Part shown: in pieces, positions 17,680 to 25,977 of the stretch
Position numbering within the stretch: the first letter of the stretch is position 1
Layout of the letters: each line of letters starts with the position of its first letter
Assembly (NCBI GenBank): GCA_051001215.1
Contig: JBPCNP010000024.1
Location: 1 to 40,126, forward strand
Source: DATAQC01 sp051001215
GTDB lineage: Bacteria > Actinomycetota > Acidimicrobiia > Acidimicrobiales > AC-14
DNA: 40,126 bases
Direction: 5' to 3'
Translations under genes and position numbers: made by a program
The notes under the pieces: generated by a model
What the model was told of the DNA's origin: nothing
The model's input: the letters and a program-made list of their open reading frames with translations, nothing else
Databases searched by the model: none

Positions 17680-18780
17680 TCATGCGACGACGAGCTCCTT
17701 GGGCGCGTTGGTGAGGACGAGACATCCCTCGGCGGTGACGACGACGGTGTCCTCGATGCGGACGCCACCGTGGTCGGGCAGGTAGACACCGGGTTCGACG
17801 GTGACGACATACCCGGCCTCGAGGGTGTCGGTGGACGTAGCCGCCAGGCGCGGCGCCTCGTGGATCTCCAGTCCGACACCGTGACCGGTGCTGTGCAGGA
17901 AGGCGTCGGCCCAGCCGGCGTCGGCGATGACGGCGCGGCAGGCGTCGTCGACGGCCTGCCCGCTGGCGCCGTCGATCACTGCGGCCAGGCCCGTGCCCTG
18001 GCTGTCGGCCACCACCTCGGCCATGCGCCGGGCCGTCGCCGACGCCGGTTCGCCCACGCACAGGGTGCGGGTCATGTCGGAGCAGTAGCCGTCGACCTGG
18101 GCGCCGAAGTCGACCACGACCAGCTCACCCGGGCCGATGCGCCGAGCGCTCGGGGTGTGGTGGGGCTTGGCCCCGTTGGGCCCGGAAGCCACGATCGTGT
18201 CGAACGACGGCCCGTCGGCCCCTTCGCTGCGCATGGCGACGTCGAGGGCCAGGGCGAACTCGGATTCGGTGACCCCGTCGAGCAGCATCGACACCTTGGC
18301 CGCCAGGGCGGCGTCGGCGATGCGGGCCGCCTCGGCGATGCGGTCGATCTCGCCTCCGTCCTTCACCCGGCGCAGGGCCTCCACCAGGTCCTCGGTGGCG
18401 ACGAGCTCGACGTCGGGGAACCAGTCGGCGGCGTACCGACGGTGTTGGGCCCAGCTGACCGCCTCGGCCTCCAGGCCCAACCGGTCGAGCGCACCGACGA
18501 ACGTGGTGACCACCTCCTTCTGCTCGGCCATCGTGCGCCCGACGTGAATCGCCGCGTCCAACCCGGCACGACCGAGCTCCTCGGTGGCCCGGTCGCCGTA
18601 CCGACCATCGGTGACGAAGACGAGCTCGTCGGCCAGGACCACGAGCAGGGCGGCGGACCCGGTGAAGCCGGTGAGGTAGCGGATGTTGACCAGATTGGTG
18701 ATCAACGCCGCCTGGCACCCGGCATCGTCGAGGCGTGCCCGCAGGCGGGGGGCCCGGTCGGCCACGTTCATGGATCTCAT
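17680..18780 (-). CDS. Xaa-Pro aminopeptidase family protein (M24 metallopeptidase)
   Basis: M24 aminopeptidases remove N-terminal residues before proline using two metal ions. All five ligands are present: D224 (VVVDFGA), D235 (CSDMTRT), H300 (STGHGVGLEIHE), E329 (VEPGVY) and E343 (RIEDT). An N-terminal creatinase-like domain occupies about residues 10-140. The ATG at 18780 has AAGG 8 nt upstream and gives 366 aa; M4 is an alternative. Location next to efp is conserved in many Gram-positive bacteria. Confidence 0.93.
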   Translation of the reverse strand: MRSMNVADRAPRLRARLDDAGCQAALITNLVNIRYLTGFTGSAALLVVLADELVFVTDGRYGDRATEELGRAGLDAAIHVGRTMAEQKEVVTTFVGALDRLGLEAEAVSWAQHRRYAADWFPDVELVATEDLVEALRRVKDGGEIDRIAEAARIADAALAAKVSMLLDGVTESEFALALDVAMRSEGADGPSFDTIVASGPNGAKPHHTPSARRIGPGELVVVDFGAQVDGYCSDMTRTLCVGEPASATARRMAEVVADSQGTGLAAVIDGASGQAVDDACRAVIADAGWADAFLHSTGHGVGLEIHEAPRLAATSTDTLEAGYVVTVEPGVYLPDHGGVRIEDTVVVTAEGCLVLTNAPKELVVA

Positions 18781-18900
18781 GGCGACAACCTTCTCATCCC
18801 GCCACCCCTTCCATCGACAAGAGACCTCGAAAAAGCCCGACGTCGTGCCCCGTCGACGGTTGGTTCGTCGAGACGCGATTCGATGTGCTGGAGTCGAGGG
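18781..18900. promoter_or_regulatory. Divergent promoter region between the peptidase and the VOC gene
   Basis: The 120-bp gap separates two divergent genes and must hold at least the VOC promoter and probably a promoter for the pepQ-efp-nusB group. I see the peptidase SD (AAGG) and the VOC SD (GGAG) but no convincing -35/-10 pair on either strand. Confidence 0.3.
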
Positions 18901-19272
18901 ATGGCCAGCCTGTTGCGAGAAGTCGTCGTCGATTGCCGAGACCCCCGGGGTCTCGCCCGGTTCTGGGGCGAGGTCCTCGGGTGGACCGTCGTCGACGACG
19001 ATGCCGGGTATTCCTGGATCTCCTCCACCGGTGAGCCGTGGGCGCCGGCGCCGCTGCTGGTCTTCGCGGCCGTCCCCGAGCCCAAGACGGCGAAGAACCG
19101 ACTGCACCTGGACGTCAATCCCTCTGGGTGCGACCAGTCCGAGGAGCTCGAACGGCTCACGGCCCTCGGCGCCCGCCGGGTCGACGTGGGTCAGGGCGAG
19201 ACGCCGTGGATCGTCGTCGCCGACCCCGAGGACAACGAGTTCTGCCTCCTCGGTCGGCGGATCGATCCCTGA
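18901..19272 (+). CDS. VOC superfamily (glyoxalase-like) protein
   Basis: This 123-aa protein has the paired beta-alpha-beta-beta-beta units of the vicinal oxygen chelate fold: VVVDCRDPRGLARFWGEVLGW at the start and PWIVVADPEDNEFCLLGRR at the end. It resembles the Glyoxalase_6 type common in actinobacteria, often linked to antibiotic or metabolite resistance, but the substrate is unknown. GGAG lies 7 nt before the ATG at 18901. It is the only plus-strand gene within the long minus-strand block, and it converges with aroQ. Confidence 0.88.
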   Translation: MASLLREVVVDCRDPRGLARFWGEVLGWTVVDDDAGYSWISSTGEPWAPAPLLVFAAVPEPKTAKNRLHLDVNPSGCDQSEELERLTALGARRVDVGQGETPWIVVADPEDNEFCLLGRRIDP

Positions 19273-19287
19273 CCCTGGGCCAGCGCC

Positions 19288-19305
19288 GACCCGACAACCC
19301 GGGTC
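19288..19305. terminator. Possible bidirectional terminator hairpin
   Basis: GACCCG, six bases, then CGGGTC form a perfect 6-bp hairpin in the 54-bp space between the convergent stops of the VOC gene and aroQ. There is no T tract on either side, so it is a weak candidate. Confidence 0.3.
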
Positions 19306-19326
19306 TCATGGCCACCGCCGGCGCGG

Positions 19327-19746
19327 TCAGGCCAACAAGTGGGCAACGGCCGTGACGGCCAGCTCATAGCCCAGACCGCCGAGGCCACTGATGGTTCCGG
19401 TGGCGACGGGTGCCAGCACCGAGGTGTGGCGCCAGGGCTCGCGGGCTTCGGGGTTGGAGAGGTGAACTTCGATGACGGGTCCATCGAAGGCGGCGAGGGC
19501 GTCGTGCAAGGACCAGCCGTAGTGGGTGAGGGCGGCGGCGTTGATCACGATGGCTGCGGCCCGACCGCGCGCCCCGTGAACGGCCTCGACCAGCACCCCC
19601 TCGTGGTCGGACTGGAGGTGCTCCACCGCCAGGCCGTGGCTCTCGGCCGTGCGCCGAGCCCGCTCGACGTGGTCGGCGAGAGTGTCGGTGCCGTAGATCG
19701 ACGGTTCCCGCTCGCCCAACAGCCCGAGGTTGGGCCCCGACAGCAC
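19327..19746 (-). CDS. aroQ: 3-dehydroquinate dehydratase, type II
   Basis: It dehydrates 3-dehydroquinate in the shikimate pathway. The catalytic Tyr is in REPSIYGTDT, with VINAAALTHYGWSL and the HLSNPEAREPWRHTS loop carrying the His. Read from the GTG at 19746 the protein starts MLSGPNLGLLG and lacks the first strand residues (VLV) usual in the family. An ATG at 19766-19768 overlaps the aroKB stop as ATGA but is out of frame by one base. Removing one G from the run of six at 19755-19760 would give MTDPLVLVLSGPNLGLLG, a normal N-terminus. So a frameshift or a sequencing indel at the start is likely; the rest of the gene is intact. Confidence 0.88.
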   Translation of the reverse strand: MLSGPNLGLLGEREPSIYGTDTLADHVERARRTAESHGLAVEHLQSDHEGVLVEAVHGARGRAAAIVINAAALTHYGWSLHDALAAFDGPVIEVHLSNPEAREPWRHTSVLAPVATGTISGLGGLGYELAVTAVAHLLA

Positions 19747-19764
19747 CAGGACGAGGGGGGTCGG

Positions 19765-21441
19765 TCATGGCCGCATCTCGGCGAGGGTGGCCTCGAGGTC
19801 GGCCCGGGCGACGCCCACCACGACCTCGGGGCCGCGGGGACCGTCGAGCACCAGGGTGAAGCCGTTGACGGCCTTCTTGTCGCGGGCCATGAGCTCGACC
19901 AGCTCGGCTTCGTCGGTCCCTGGGGGGACGGTGGTGGGCAGGCCGTAGCCGGCCACCACTTCGACGTGTTCTGCTACCCGGTCGTCGTCGACCCGGTCGA
20001 GGCGACGGGCCAGGCGAGCGGCGAACACCAGGCCGACGGCCACGGCCTCGCCGTGACGCAGGCCGTAGTGGCCGGCCGTCTCCAGGGCATGGGCCAGCGT
20101 GTGCCCGTAGTTCAGGATCGCCCGGCTCTTCCCCGGGGGCGTCTCACCCGGGCGCAGGGCCGAGGGGTCCTCGCGCTCGTCGGCCGACACGAAGGCGGCC
20201 TTGATGGCCACGCACCGGGCCACCCGTTCGGTGAGGGAGAGCTCGCCCAGATCGAGGTCGTCAGTGAGGAAGTGGTACTTGGCCATCTCGCCCAGCCCGC
20301 TGCGGTACTCGTCGGGCGCCAGCGTCTCCAGCACCTCGGTGTCACACAGCACCCCGGTGGGCTGCCAGAAGGCGCCGACCAGGTTCTTCCCCTCCGGGAG
20401 GTTCACACCCGTCTTGCCGCCGATGGCCGCGTCGACCTGGGCCAGCAGCGAGGTGGCCACGTGCACGACGGCCACGCCCCGGTGGTACAGGGCGGCAGCC
20501 AGTCCGACGGTGTCGGTGACCATGCCTCCGCCCACGGCCACGACCACGTCGGCGCGGGTGAGGCCGAACCGGGCGAAGTCGCGGCACAGGTCCTCCACCG
20601 TCTCCAGCGATTTCGACTTCTCGCCCTCGCCCACGAAGAAGGTGCGCTGCTCCACGCCGGCGTCGACGGCGACGCCGATGCCGGCCTGGGTGACGATGGC
20701 CGCCCGCACCGCACCGACGGGCAGCACCTCGAGCAGGCGGTGGCGCGCGCCGGGGCCCACGAGCACCGGGTAGGAGCGCTCTCCGAGGCCGACGGTGAGG
20801 CGCAACAGCCCGCCGTCGGCGACGGTCGACGGTTCCCCGCCGGGGTCCTGGGCCCGAGCGGCCCCCTGAGCGGGGTCCTGGGCCCGAGCGGCCCCCCGAG
20901 CGGAGAGCCCGTCGATGGCCGCCTCCACCCGGTCGACGATCTCGTCGGGCGCCAGGTCGTCGATGTCGACGGTGAGATCGGCGACCTCGGCGTACAGGTC
21001 GGCCCGGTCGGCGACGAGGTGGGCGAGCACACCGGTAGGGTCGTCGTCGAGAAGCGGTCGGTGGGTGCCGGACCCGACCCGTCCGGCAAGGGTCTCGGAG
21101 CGGGCCCGCAGCCACACCACCGGGCCCGAGCGGGCCAGCGCCGCTCGGTTGGCCGCATCCAGGACGACCCCGCCGGCGGCGGCCACCACCGCCGGGCGTT
21201 CGTGGCTCAGGGCTGCCCTGAGCACGTCGGACTCGATTCGCCGGAAGGCGGGCTCGCCGTCGCTGGCCCAGATCTCGGCGACAGTCCGCCCGGTACCGGC
21301 CTCGATCTGGGCGTCGCTGTCGACGAAGTCCCAGCCCCGGCGGTGGGCCAGAGCCTGTCCGACGGTGGTCTTGCCCGCCCCCATCATCCCCACCAGGACG
21401 ATCCGGGGGGGGTGGGCGTCAGAGGCCGGCGAGGAAGCCAT
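19765..21441 (-). CDS. aroKB: Shikimate kinase / 3-dehydroquinate synthase fusion
   Basis: Two shikimate pathway enzymes are in one 558-aa chain. Residues 1-175 are shikimate kinase (GMMGAGKTTVGQ P-loop, DSDAQIE, VVAAAGGVVLD, LRARSETLAGRV). Residues 210-558 are dehydroquinate synthase (VGGGMVTDTVGLAAALYHRG, GGKTGVNLPEGKN, ILNYGHTLAHALE, LRHGEAVAVG). The joining linker at about 179-198 is two in-frame copies of the dispersed 30-bp repeat, encoding ARAQDPAQGA-type sequence. Both domains look complete. The ATG at 21441 overlaps the aroC end by 23 bp. Confidence 0.95.
   Translation of the reverse strand: MASSPASDAHPPRIVLVGMMGAGKTTVGQALAHRRGWDFVDSDAQIEAGTGRTVAEIWASDGEPAFRRIESDVLRAALSHERPAVVAAAGGVVLDAANRAALARSGPVVWLRARSETLAGRVGSGTHRPLLDDDPTGVLAHLVADRADLYAEVADLTVDIDDLAPDEIVDRVEAAIDGLSARGAARAQDPAQGAARAQDPGGEPSTVADGGLLRLTVGLGERSYPVLVGPGARHRLLEVLPVGAVRAAIVTQAGIGVAVDAGVEQRTFFVGEGEKSKSLETVEDLCRDFARFGLTRADVVVAVGGGMVTDTVGLAAALYHRGVAVVHVATSLLAQVDAAIGGKTGVNLPEGKNLVGAFWQPTGVLCDTEVLETLAPDEYRSGLGEMAKYHFLTDDLDLGELSLTERVARCVAIKAAFVSADEREDPSALRPGETPPGKSRAILNYGHTLAHALETAGHYGLRHGEAVAVGLVFAARLARRLDRVDDDRVAEHVEVVAGYGLPTTVPPGTDEAELVELMARDKKAVNGFTLVLDGPRGPEVVVGVARADLEATLAEMRP
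20846..20905 (+). repeat. Dispersed repeat A: two in-frame 30-bp units at the aroK/aroB junction
   Basis: Plus-strand units start at 20846 and 20876 with TCCTGGGCCCGAGCGGCCCC. The second is slightly diverged at its end. They make up the linker between the kinase and synthase domains. In most genomes aroK and aroB are separate adjacent genes, so the repeat lies just where the kinase stop and synthase start would have been. Confidence 0.85.
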
Positions 21442-22570
21442 CGCGGTTGCGGACGACCTCGTCGACCGAATCGCCGCCGAACTTGCGCAGGGCCTCCGTC
21501 GCCAGGGTCAGGGCCATGGCCGTCTCGGCCACCACCCCCATGGCCGGCACGGCGGTGACGTCGGTGCGCTCCTTGAACGACACCACCTCTTCCTTGGTGA
21601 CCGTGTCGACGGTCTTGAGCACGGGCCGGTTGAGGGTCGAAAGGGGCTTCATGGCCACCCGGGCCATCACCAACCCTCCGGTGGACATGCCTCCCTCGAT
21701 GCCCCCGGCATGCGTCGACGCCCGTCGGTAGACCCCCTCGCCGGCGTCCCAGGAGATGGGGTCGTGGGCCTCGGAGCCGCGCCGGGCCGCCACTTCGAAG
21801 CCCTCACCGATCTCCACCGCCTTGACCGCGGGGATGCTGAGAAACGCCTGTCCGAGCAGGCCGTCGAGGCGTCGGTCCCAGTGGACATGGCTGCCGAGGC
21901 CCACGGGCACGTTGTACGCCAGCACCTCGACCACGCCCCCGAGGGAGTCGCCGTCACGAGCCGCGGCCTTGATCTCCTCGACCATGGCCGCCTCGGCCTC
22001 GGAGTCGAGGCAGCGGACCGACGACGCGTCGATGCGTTCCAGGTCGCCAGGGGCCGGGCGGGTGTCGGACTTGGAGACCACCGGGCCCAGGGCCACGACG
22101 TGGGAGAGCACGTGGACGTCGAGGTGGGCGAGCAGGGCCTTGGCCACGGCCCCGGCCGCCACCCGCGCCGCGGTCTCCCGTGCCGACGCCCGCTCGAGCA
22201 CGTCGCGGGCGTCGGACAGGTCGTACTTCTGCATCCCGGCCAGGTCGGCGTGGCCGGGACGGGGGCGGGTGAGGGGCTTCTCGGTTCGCCCCGGGCCCGG
22301 GTCCATCTCCTGCTCCCATTTGGGCCACTCGGTGTTGGCGATCTCGATGGCCACCGGCGACCCGAGCGTGCGGCCGTGGCGGATGCCGCCGAGCAGGGTC
22401 AGCTCATCGCGCTCGAAGCGCATGCGCGGCCCCCGGCCGTACCCGAGGCGGCGTCGAGCCAGCTCGCCTTGGATCTCCTCCACGGTGATCTCCAGGCCAG
22501 CGGGCACACCCTCGATGATGACGACAAGGGCCCTCCCATGAGATTCACCAGCGGTGAGGAAGCGGAGCAC
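21419..22570 (-). CDS. aroC: Chorismate synthase
   Basis: It converts EPSP to chorismate with reduced FMN. The 383-aa protein has the three signature regions: FLTAGESHGRALVVIIEG, the RASARETAARVAAGAVAK helix, and the C-terminal AMGVVAETAMALTLATEALRKFGGD. The start is GTG at 22570, with a TAGATT box 6 nt upstream, so it is probably leaderless from its own promoter. It heads aroC-aroKB-aroQ. Confidence 0.96.
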   Translation of the reverse strand: MLRFLTAGESHGRALVVIIEGVPAGLEITVEEIQGELARRRLGYGRGPRMRFERDELTLLGGIRHGRTLGSPVAIEIANTEWPKWEQEMDPGPGRTEKPLTRPRPGHADLAGMQKYDLSDARDVLERASARETAARVAAGAVAKALLAHLDVHVLSHVVALGPVVSKSDTRPAPGDLERIDASSVRCLDSEAEAAMVEEIKAAARDGDSLGGVVEVLAYNVPVGLGSHVHWDRRLDGLLGQAFLSIPAVKAVEIGEGFEVAARRGSEAHDPISWDAGEGVYRRASTHAGGIEGGMSTGGLVMARVAMKPLSTLNRPVLKTVDTVTKEEVVSFKERTDVTAVPAMGVVAETAMALTLATEALRKFGGDSVDEVVRNRDGFLAGL

Positions 22571-22576
22571 AGCATC

Positions 22577-22582
22577 AATCTA
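22577..22582 (-). promoter_or_regulatory. Candidate leaderless -10 box for aroC
   Basis: TAGATT on the minus strand ends 6 nt before the aroC GTG. The 65-bp gap to the prepilin peptidase gene allows an independent promoter here. Confidence 0.5.
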
Positions 22583-22635
22583 GGTCGAGGGGCGACGCCT
22601 GCATGATCGCGTAGCGCCCAGGACCTGGATGCGCC

Positions 22636-23409
22636 TCAGGTCCGTAGCCACCAGTGCAGCAGGGGCTCGCCGGCCAGCATCGCGACCATGGCGCCGGCGG
22701 CGAGGAAGGGCCCGAACGAGACGCTGTCCTTGCGCGTCCGCCCGCCGAACAGCATCAGGCCCACCCCGACGACTGCCCCCAGGGTGAAGCCCACGAACAG
22801 CCCGATGGCGACGTGGCTCAGGTCGAACCAGCCCAGGAACAGGCCTAGGACGAAGGCCAGGCGCACATCACCGAAGCCCATGCTGGCCGGTGAGACGAGG
22901 TGCACGACCAACAGGATGGCGAAAGCGATCACTGCGCCCGCCAGCGCCGTCTCCATGCGAGCGATGTCGCCCTCCACGAGCGCGGCCAACGCCAGCAGCG
23001 GCAGGGACATGGCGATGGTGGGATAGATGATCCGGTTGGGGATGATCTGCAGCTCGAGGTCGATCACGCTGATGGCCACGAGGGACCCGACGAAGACGAG
23101 GAAGGCGGGCAGGGCGGCGTTGGCGCCCAACCGGACGGCGACGGCGGCGTAGAGAGCGGCCGTGCCCAGCTCGACGAACGGGTAGCGCAGCGAGACGTGC
23201 TCACCGCACGCCGGGCAGCGGCCCCGCCGGGCCATCCATGGCAGTCGGGGGACCCGAGCGGGGGCACCGTCGGCATCGAGGCAGTTCCGGCACCCGGCCC
23301 GCAGGGGGCGCATGGGCTCCTTCTGTGGCACGCGGTCGATGACCAGGTTGAGATAGAGGCCCGTGTACAGGCCGATCAAGCCGCACACCACGGCAACGGT
23401 TGCGGTCAT
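22636..23409 (-). CDS. Type IV prepilin peptidase (A24 family)
   Basis: The membrane aspartyl protease cleaves the leader of type IV pilin-like proteins. The catalytic aspartates are D117 in SVIDLELQIIPN and D181 in MGFGDVRLA. The N-terminal cytosolic domain has two CxxC pairs (C40/C43 and C65/C68) that usually bind zinc, although a methyltransferase function is not assured. About seven hydrophobic segments follow. No pilin or pilus assembly gene is in this window; its position between aroE and aroC is typical of actinobacteria. Confidence 0.92.
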   Translation of the reverse strand: MTATVAVVCGLIGLYTGLYLNLVIDRVPQKEPMRPLRAGCRNCLDADGAPARVPRLPWMARRGRCPACGEHVSLRYPFVELGTAALYAAVAVRLGANAALPAFLVFVGSLVAISVIDLELQIIPNRIIYPTIAMSLPLLALAALVEGDIARMETALAGAVIAFAILLVVHLVSPASMGFGDVRLAFVLGLFLGWFDLSHVAIGLFVGFTLGAVVGVGLMLFGGRTRKDSVSFGPFLAAGAMVAMLAGEPLLHWWLRT

Positions 23410-23431
23410 GCCTGCCGGGCCGACCCGGTGG

Positions 23432-24424
23432 TCACGTGGACGGCTCGGCGGCCACTCTGCCCGGTTCGGCGGCCACTCTGCCCAATCCGGCGGTCGCTCT
23501 GGCCATCCCGGCGGACACTCTCGCCATCTCGGCCATGGCCGCGGCCGACATCACGGCCAGCGGCGGGTCCTCCCCGGTCCACAGCCGGAAGGCGTGGGCA
23601 GCCTGATGGATCAACATCCCCAGGCCACTCACGGCGGTGGCGCCCCGCGAGCGGGCTGCGTGCACCAGCGGTGTGACAAGGGGGTTGTAGACGAGGTCGA
23701 CCACCAGCTGCCCCGGCCCCAGAAGGGCGGCCTCGACCACCGACGCATCAGCGTCCGCGTCCTCGCCCCGGCCGTGGCCGCCGTCGCCGTCCCGATCCCC
23801 GTCGATCGAGCGCACCTCGGCAACGGATCTGGTCACGCCGGCCATCCCCACCGGCGTGGCGTTGACCACCAGGTCGGCCTCCGCCGCTTCGGAGATGGTC
23901 CCGACCCGGCCCACGCCGTCGGCCAGGGCGGCGGCGGCAGCCGCCCGAGGCGGCGTTCGGCCGACGACCACCACCGTGCCGGCGCCGGCGCCGGCCAGCG
24001 CCTTGACGACGGCCCTGGCCGCTCCCCCGGCACCGACCACCAGGCAACGACGTCCGGCCGGGTCGAAACCCTCGTCCTGGCGGATCGAGTCGAGGAACCC
24101 CACCCCGTCGGTGTTGTCGCCTTCCAGCACGTCGCCGGGCAGGCGCACCACGGTGTTCACCGCGCCCAGGGCGAGAGCGACGGGCGAGAGGCGGTCGACC
24201 ACGCCGGCGGCAGCCGCCTTGTGGGGCATGGTCACCGACAACCCCACCAGGCCGAGGGCCCTGGCCCCCTCGATGGCCCCGTGCGCATTCCCCTCGGCCA
24301 CCTCGAAAGCCAGATAGGCCCAGTCGAGACCGAGGGCCTGGAAGGCGGCGTTGTGCATGACCGGGGAGAGGGAATGGCGCACCGGGTCGCCGATGATGCC
24401 GGCCAACCGGGTCCGGGGCCCCAA
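23432..24424 (-). CDS. aroE: Shikimate dehydrogenase
   Basis: It reduces 3-dehydroshikimate with NADPH. The substrate domain has IIGDPVRHSLSPVMHNAAF and VTMPHKAAA (catalytic Lys), then NTVVR and GDNTDGVGF; the NADP domain has VVGAGGAARAVVKAL. No ATG or GTG is in frame near the conserved N-terminus. I chose the TTG at 24424 (LGPRTRLAGIIGDP); a TTG at 24406 would cut off conserved sequence. There is a low-complexity Asp/Gly insert before VVEAALLGPGQLVVDLVYNP. The C-terminus ends in heptapeptide repeats beyond the last family helix. Confidence 0.9.
   Translation of the reverse strand: MGPRTRLAGIIGDPVRHSLSPVMHNAAFQALGLDWAYLAFEVAEGNAHGAIEGARALGLVGLSVTMPHKAAAAGVVDRLSPVALALGAVNTVVRLPGDVLEGDNTDGVGFLDSIRQDEGFDPAGRRCLVVGAGGAARAVVKALAGAGAGTVVVVGRTPPRAAAAAALADGVGRVGTISEAAEADLVVNATPVGMAGVTRSVAEVRSIDGDRDGDGGHGRGEDADADASVVEAALLGPGQLVVDLVYNPLVTPLVHAARSRGATAVSGLGMLIHQAAHAFRLWTGEDPPLAVMSAAAMAEMARVSAGMARATAGLGRVAAEPGRVAAEPST
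23441..23545. repeat. Five 21-bp tandem repeats at the 3' end of aroE
   Basis: Five degenerate 21-bp units start at 23441, 23462, 23483, 23504 and 23525 (CGGCTCGGCGGCCACTCTGC and relatives). They encode seven-residue steps such as GRVAAEP and ARATAGL at the AroE C-terminus. Similarity falls from the 3' to the 5' end of the gene, as expected if the array grew from the terminal helix AMAEMARVSAGM. Confidence 0.8.
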
Positions 24425-24465
24425 GGCCGTCGACGAAACTGGTGTCGGCTCCCCCGCAGTCGGGG

Positions 24466-25536
24466 TCAGCGGAGCCCCTTGGCCGTGGCCTCGGCAGAGA
24501 GCTTGGAGAACTCGGCGTCGGTGGTGGCGAAGGCGTGCTTGCCGCTCTTGTCGATGAGCACGTAGTACAGGTACGTCGACGGCGGCGGATTGAGCGACGC
24601 GGCCAGCGACTTGCGGCCGGGGCTGGCGATGGGCCCGGGCGGCAGCCCCTTGTTCAGGTAGGTGTTGTACGGAGAGCTCACCTTGGTGTCGGCGATGCTC
24701 AGGCGCTGCTTGGTCGCGCCCAGGGCGTACTGCACCGTGGCGTCGATCTGCAGGGGCATGCTCTTCTTGATGCGGTTGTAGATGACCCGAGCGATGGTCG
24801 GCCGGTCCTCGTCCACACCGGCTTCGCGCTCCACCAACGACGCCGTCACCACGACCTCGTAGGGCGAGAGGTCGAGGGCAGTGGCGGCGGCCGGCAGGCC
24901 GATCTGGTTGGCATAGGTGTCGAAGGCGGCCACCATGCGGGTGAGGATCTTGGCCTCGTCGTCGGTGTGGTCGACGAAGTACGTGTCGGGGAGGATGAGC
25001 CCCTCGAGGTTGTTCGAGCCCGCGGGCTCGAACTGCGAGCGGATCGTGCCGCTCTGGGCGGCGGCCATGAACCGTTCGGCCGAACGCCCCGGGAGCGAGC
25101 CGACCTTGGCGGCGATCTCGGGCAGGGTCAGGCCCTCGGGGATGGTCACGCGGTCGCTCTGGGCCTCGCCTCCTTTCTCGAGGATCTTGAACACCGCGGC
25201 CAGGTGCTGGTTGTGGCGGAAGGTGAACTCGCCCGCCTTGATGTTGTCGGCGCCGGTGAACCGGGCGTACCACGAGAACACCTTCGGGCTGGCGATCACC
25301 CCGCGCTCGTGCAGGAGCGTGCCGATGGCCGCCGTCGACTGGCCCTGGGCGATACTCACGTGGACCTCGCCCCCCGGGGAGCCCGACGGGTTGACCTGGG
25401 CCTTCAGCCAGGCGGCGCCCAGGGCACCCACGGCCACGAACAAGAGCAGCAGGCCGAACAGGACCAGCGGCCAGCGGCGCCGGGCGCCGGGCTCGCGGTA
25501 GCCCTCGTCGAGGTCATAGGAGGTATCCACGGTCAT
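24466..25536 (-). CDS. mltG: Endolytic murein transglycosylase MltG
   Basis: MltG cleaves nascent glycan strands and sets their length. The 356-aa protein has a short cytosolic N-terminus, one membrane segment (about 22-43), a LysM-like region and the YceG catalytic domain with ASLVEREAG (likely catalytic E236), PLQIDATVQYALG and SPYNTYLNKGLPPGPI. The ATG overlaps the ruvX stop (ATGA). ruvX-mltG-aroE is a conserved order. Confidence 0.95.
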   Translation of the reverse strand: MTVDTSYDLDEGYREPGARRRWPLVLFGLLLLFVAVGALGAAWLKAQVNPSGSPGGEVHVSIAQGQSTAAIGTLLHERGVIASPKVFSWYARFTGADNIKAGEFTFRHNQHLAAVFKILEKGGEAQSDRVTIPEGLTLPEIAAKVGSLPGRSAERFMAAAQSGTIRSQFEPAGSNNLEGLILPDTYFVDHTDDEAKILTRMVAAFDTYANQIGLPAAATALDLSPYEVVVTASLVEREAGVDEDRPTIARVIYNRIKKSMPLQIDATVQYALGATKQRLSIADTKVSSPYNTYLNKGLPPGPIASPGRKSLAASLNPPPSTYLYYVLIDKSGKHAFATTDAEFSKLSAEATAKGLR

Positions 25537-25967
25537 GAGACCGCCCGGCCCAGCGTGGGACGCCGGCCGTCCAGCCAGGACTGGAGCATCACGGCTGCGG
25601 CCAGGCCGTCGACCGGCTTGCGGCGCGACCTGCGCCCGCCGCCGAGCACGGGGGACCTGAGCACCGAGACGGTGCTCAGCCGTTCGTCGTGCAGCTCGAG
25701 CGGGACATCGAGGAGGCGGCGAAGGGCCTCGGCTTCGTCCATGGCCCAGCGGGCGGCAGGCCCGGTGCTGCCGTCGAGGGACAGAGGCAGGCCGACGACG
25801 ATCTGCTCGGGCGACAGATCGGTGATCACCGCGATCAGGCGGGCCCGGTCGGCGTCATCGTCGCCGGTGCGCACGACGACGGCGTGGGGCGTGGCCACCC
25901 GTCCGCCGCTGTCGCTCACGGCGACGCCCACCCGTCGGGTGCCCAGGTCGATGCCGACGGCCCTCAT
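25533..25967 (-). CDS. ruvX: RuvX/YqgF family Holliday junction resolvase-like protein
   Basis: The 144-aa RNase H-fold protein starts MRAVGIDLGTRRVGVAVSD, with the first catalytic Asp, and continues with IVVGLPLSLDGS and LELHDERLSTVSV. The C-terminal GLAAAVMLQSWLDGRR closes the fold. YqgF/RuvX proteins act as nucleases in 16S rRNA maturation or on DNA junctions. The ATG at 25967 lies 10 bp after the alaS stop; longer readings overlap alaS out of frame. Confidence 0.93.
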   Translation of the reverse strand: MRAVGIDLGTRRVGVAVSDSGGRVATPHAVVVRTGDDDADRARLIAVITDLSPEQIVVGLPLSLDGSTGPAARWAMDEAEALRRLLDVPLELHDERLSTVSVLRSPVLGGGRRSRRKPVDGLAAAVMLQSWLDGRRPTLGRAVS

Positions 25968-25977
25968 CCTGTCGATC

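Noticed and set aside
21125..21140. Another copy of repeat A in the shikimate kinase part of aroKB
   Set aside because: GGGCCCGAGCGGGCC is similar for only about 12 bases and encodes the conserved LARSGPVVWL strand of the kinase, so chance similarity is enough.
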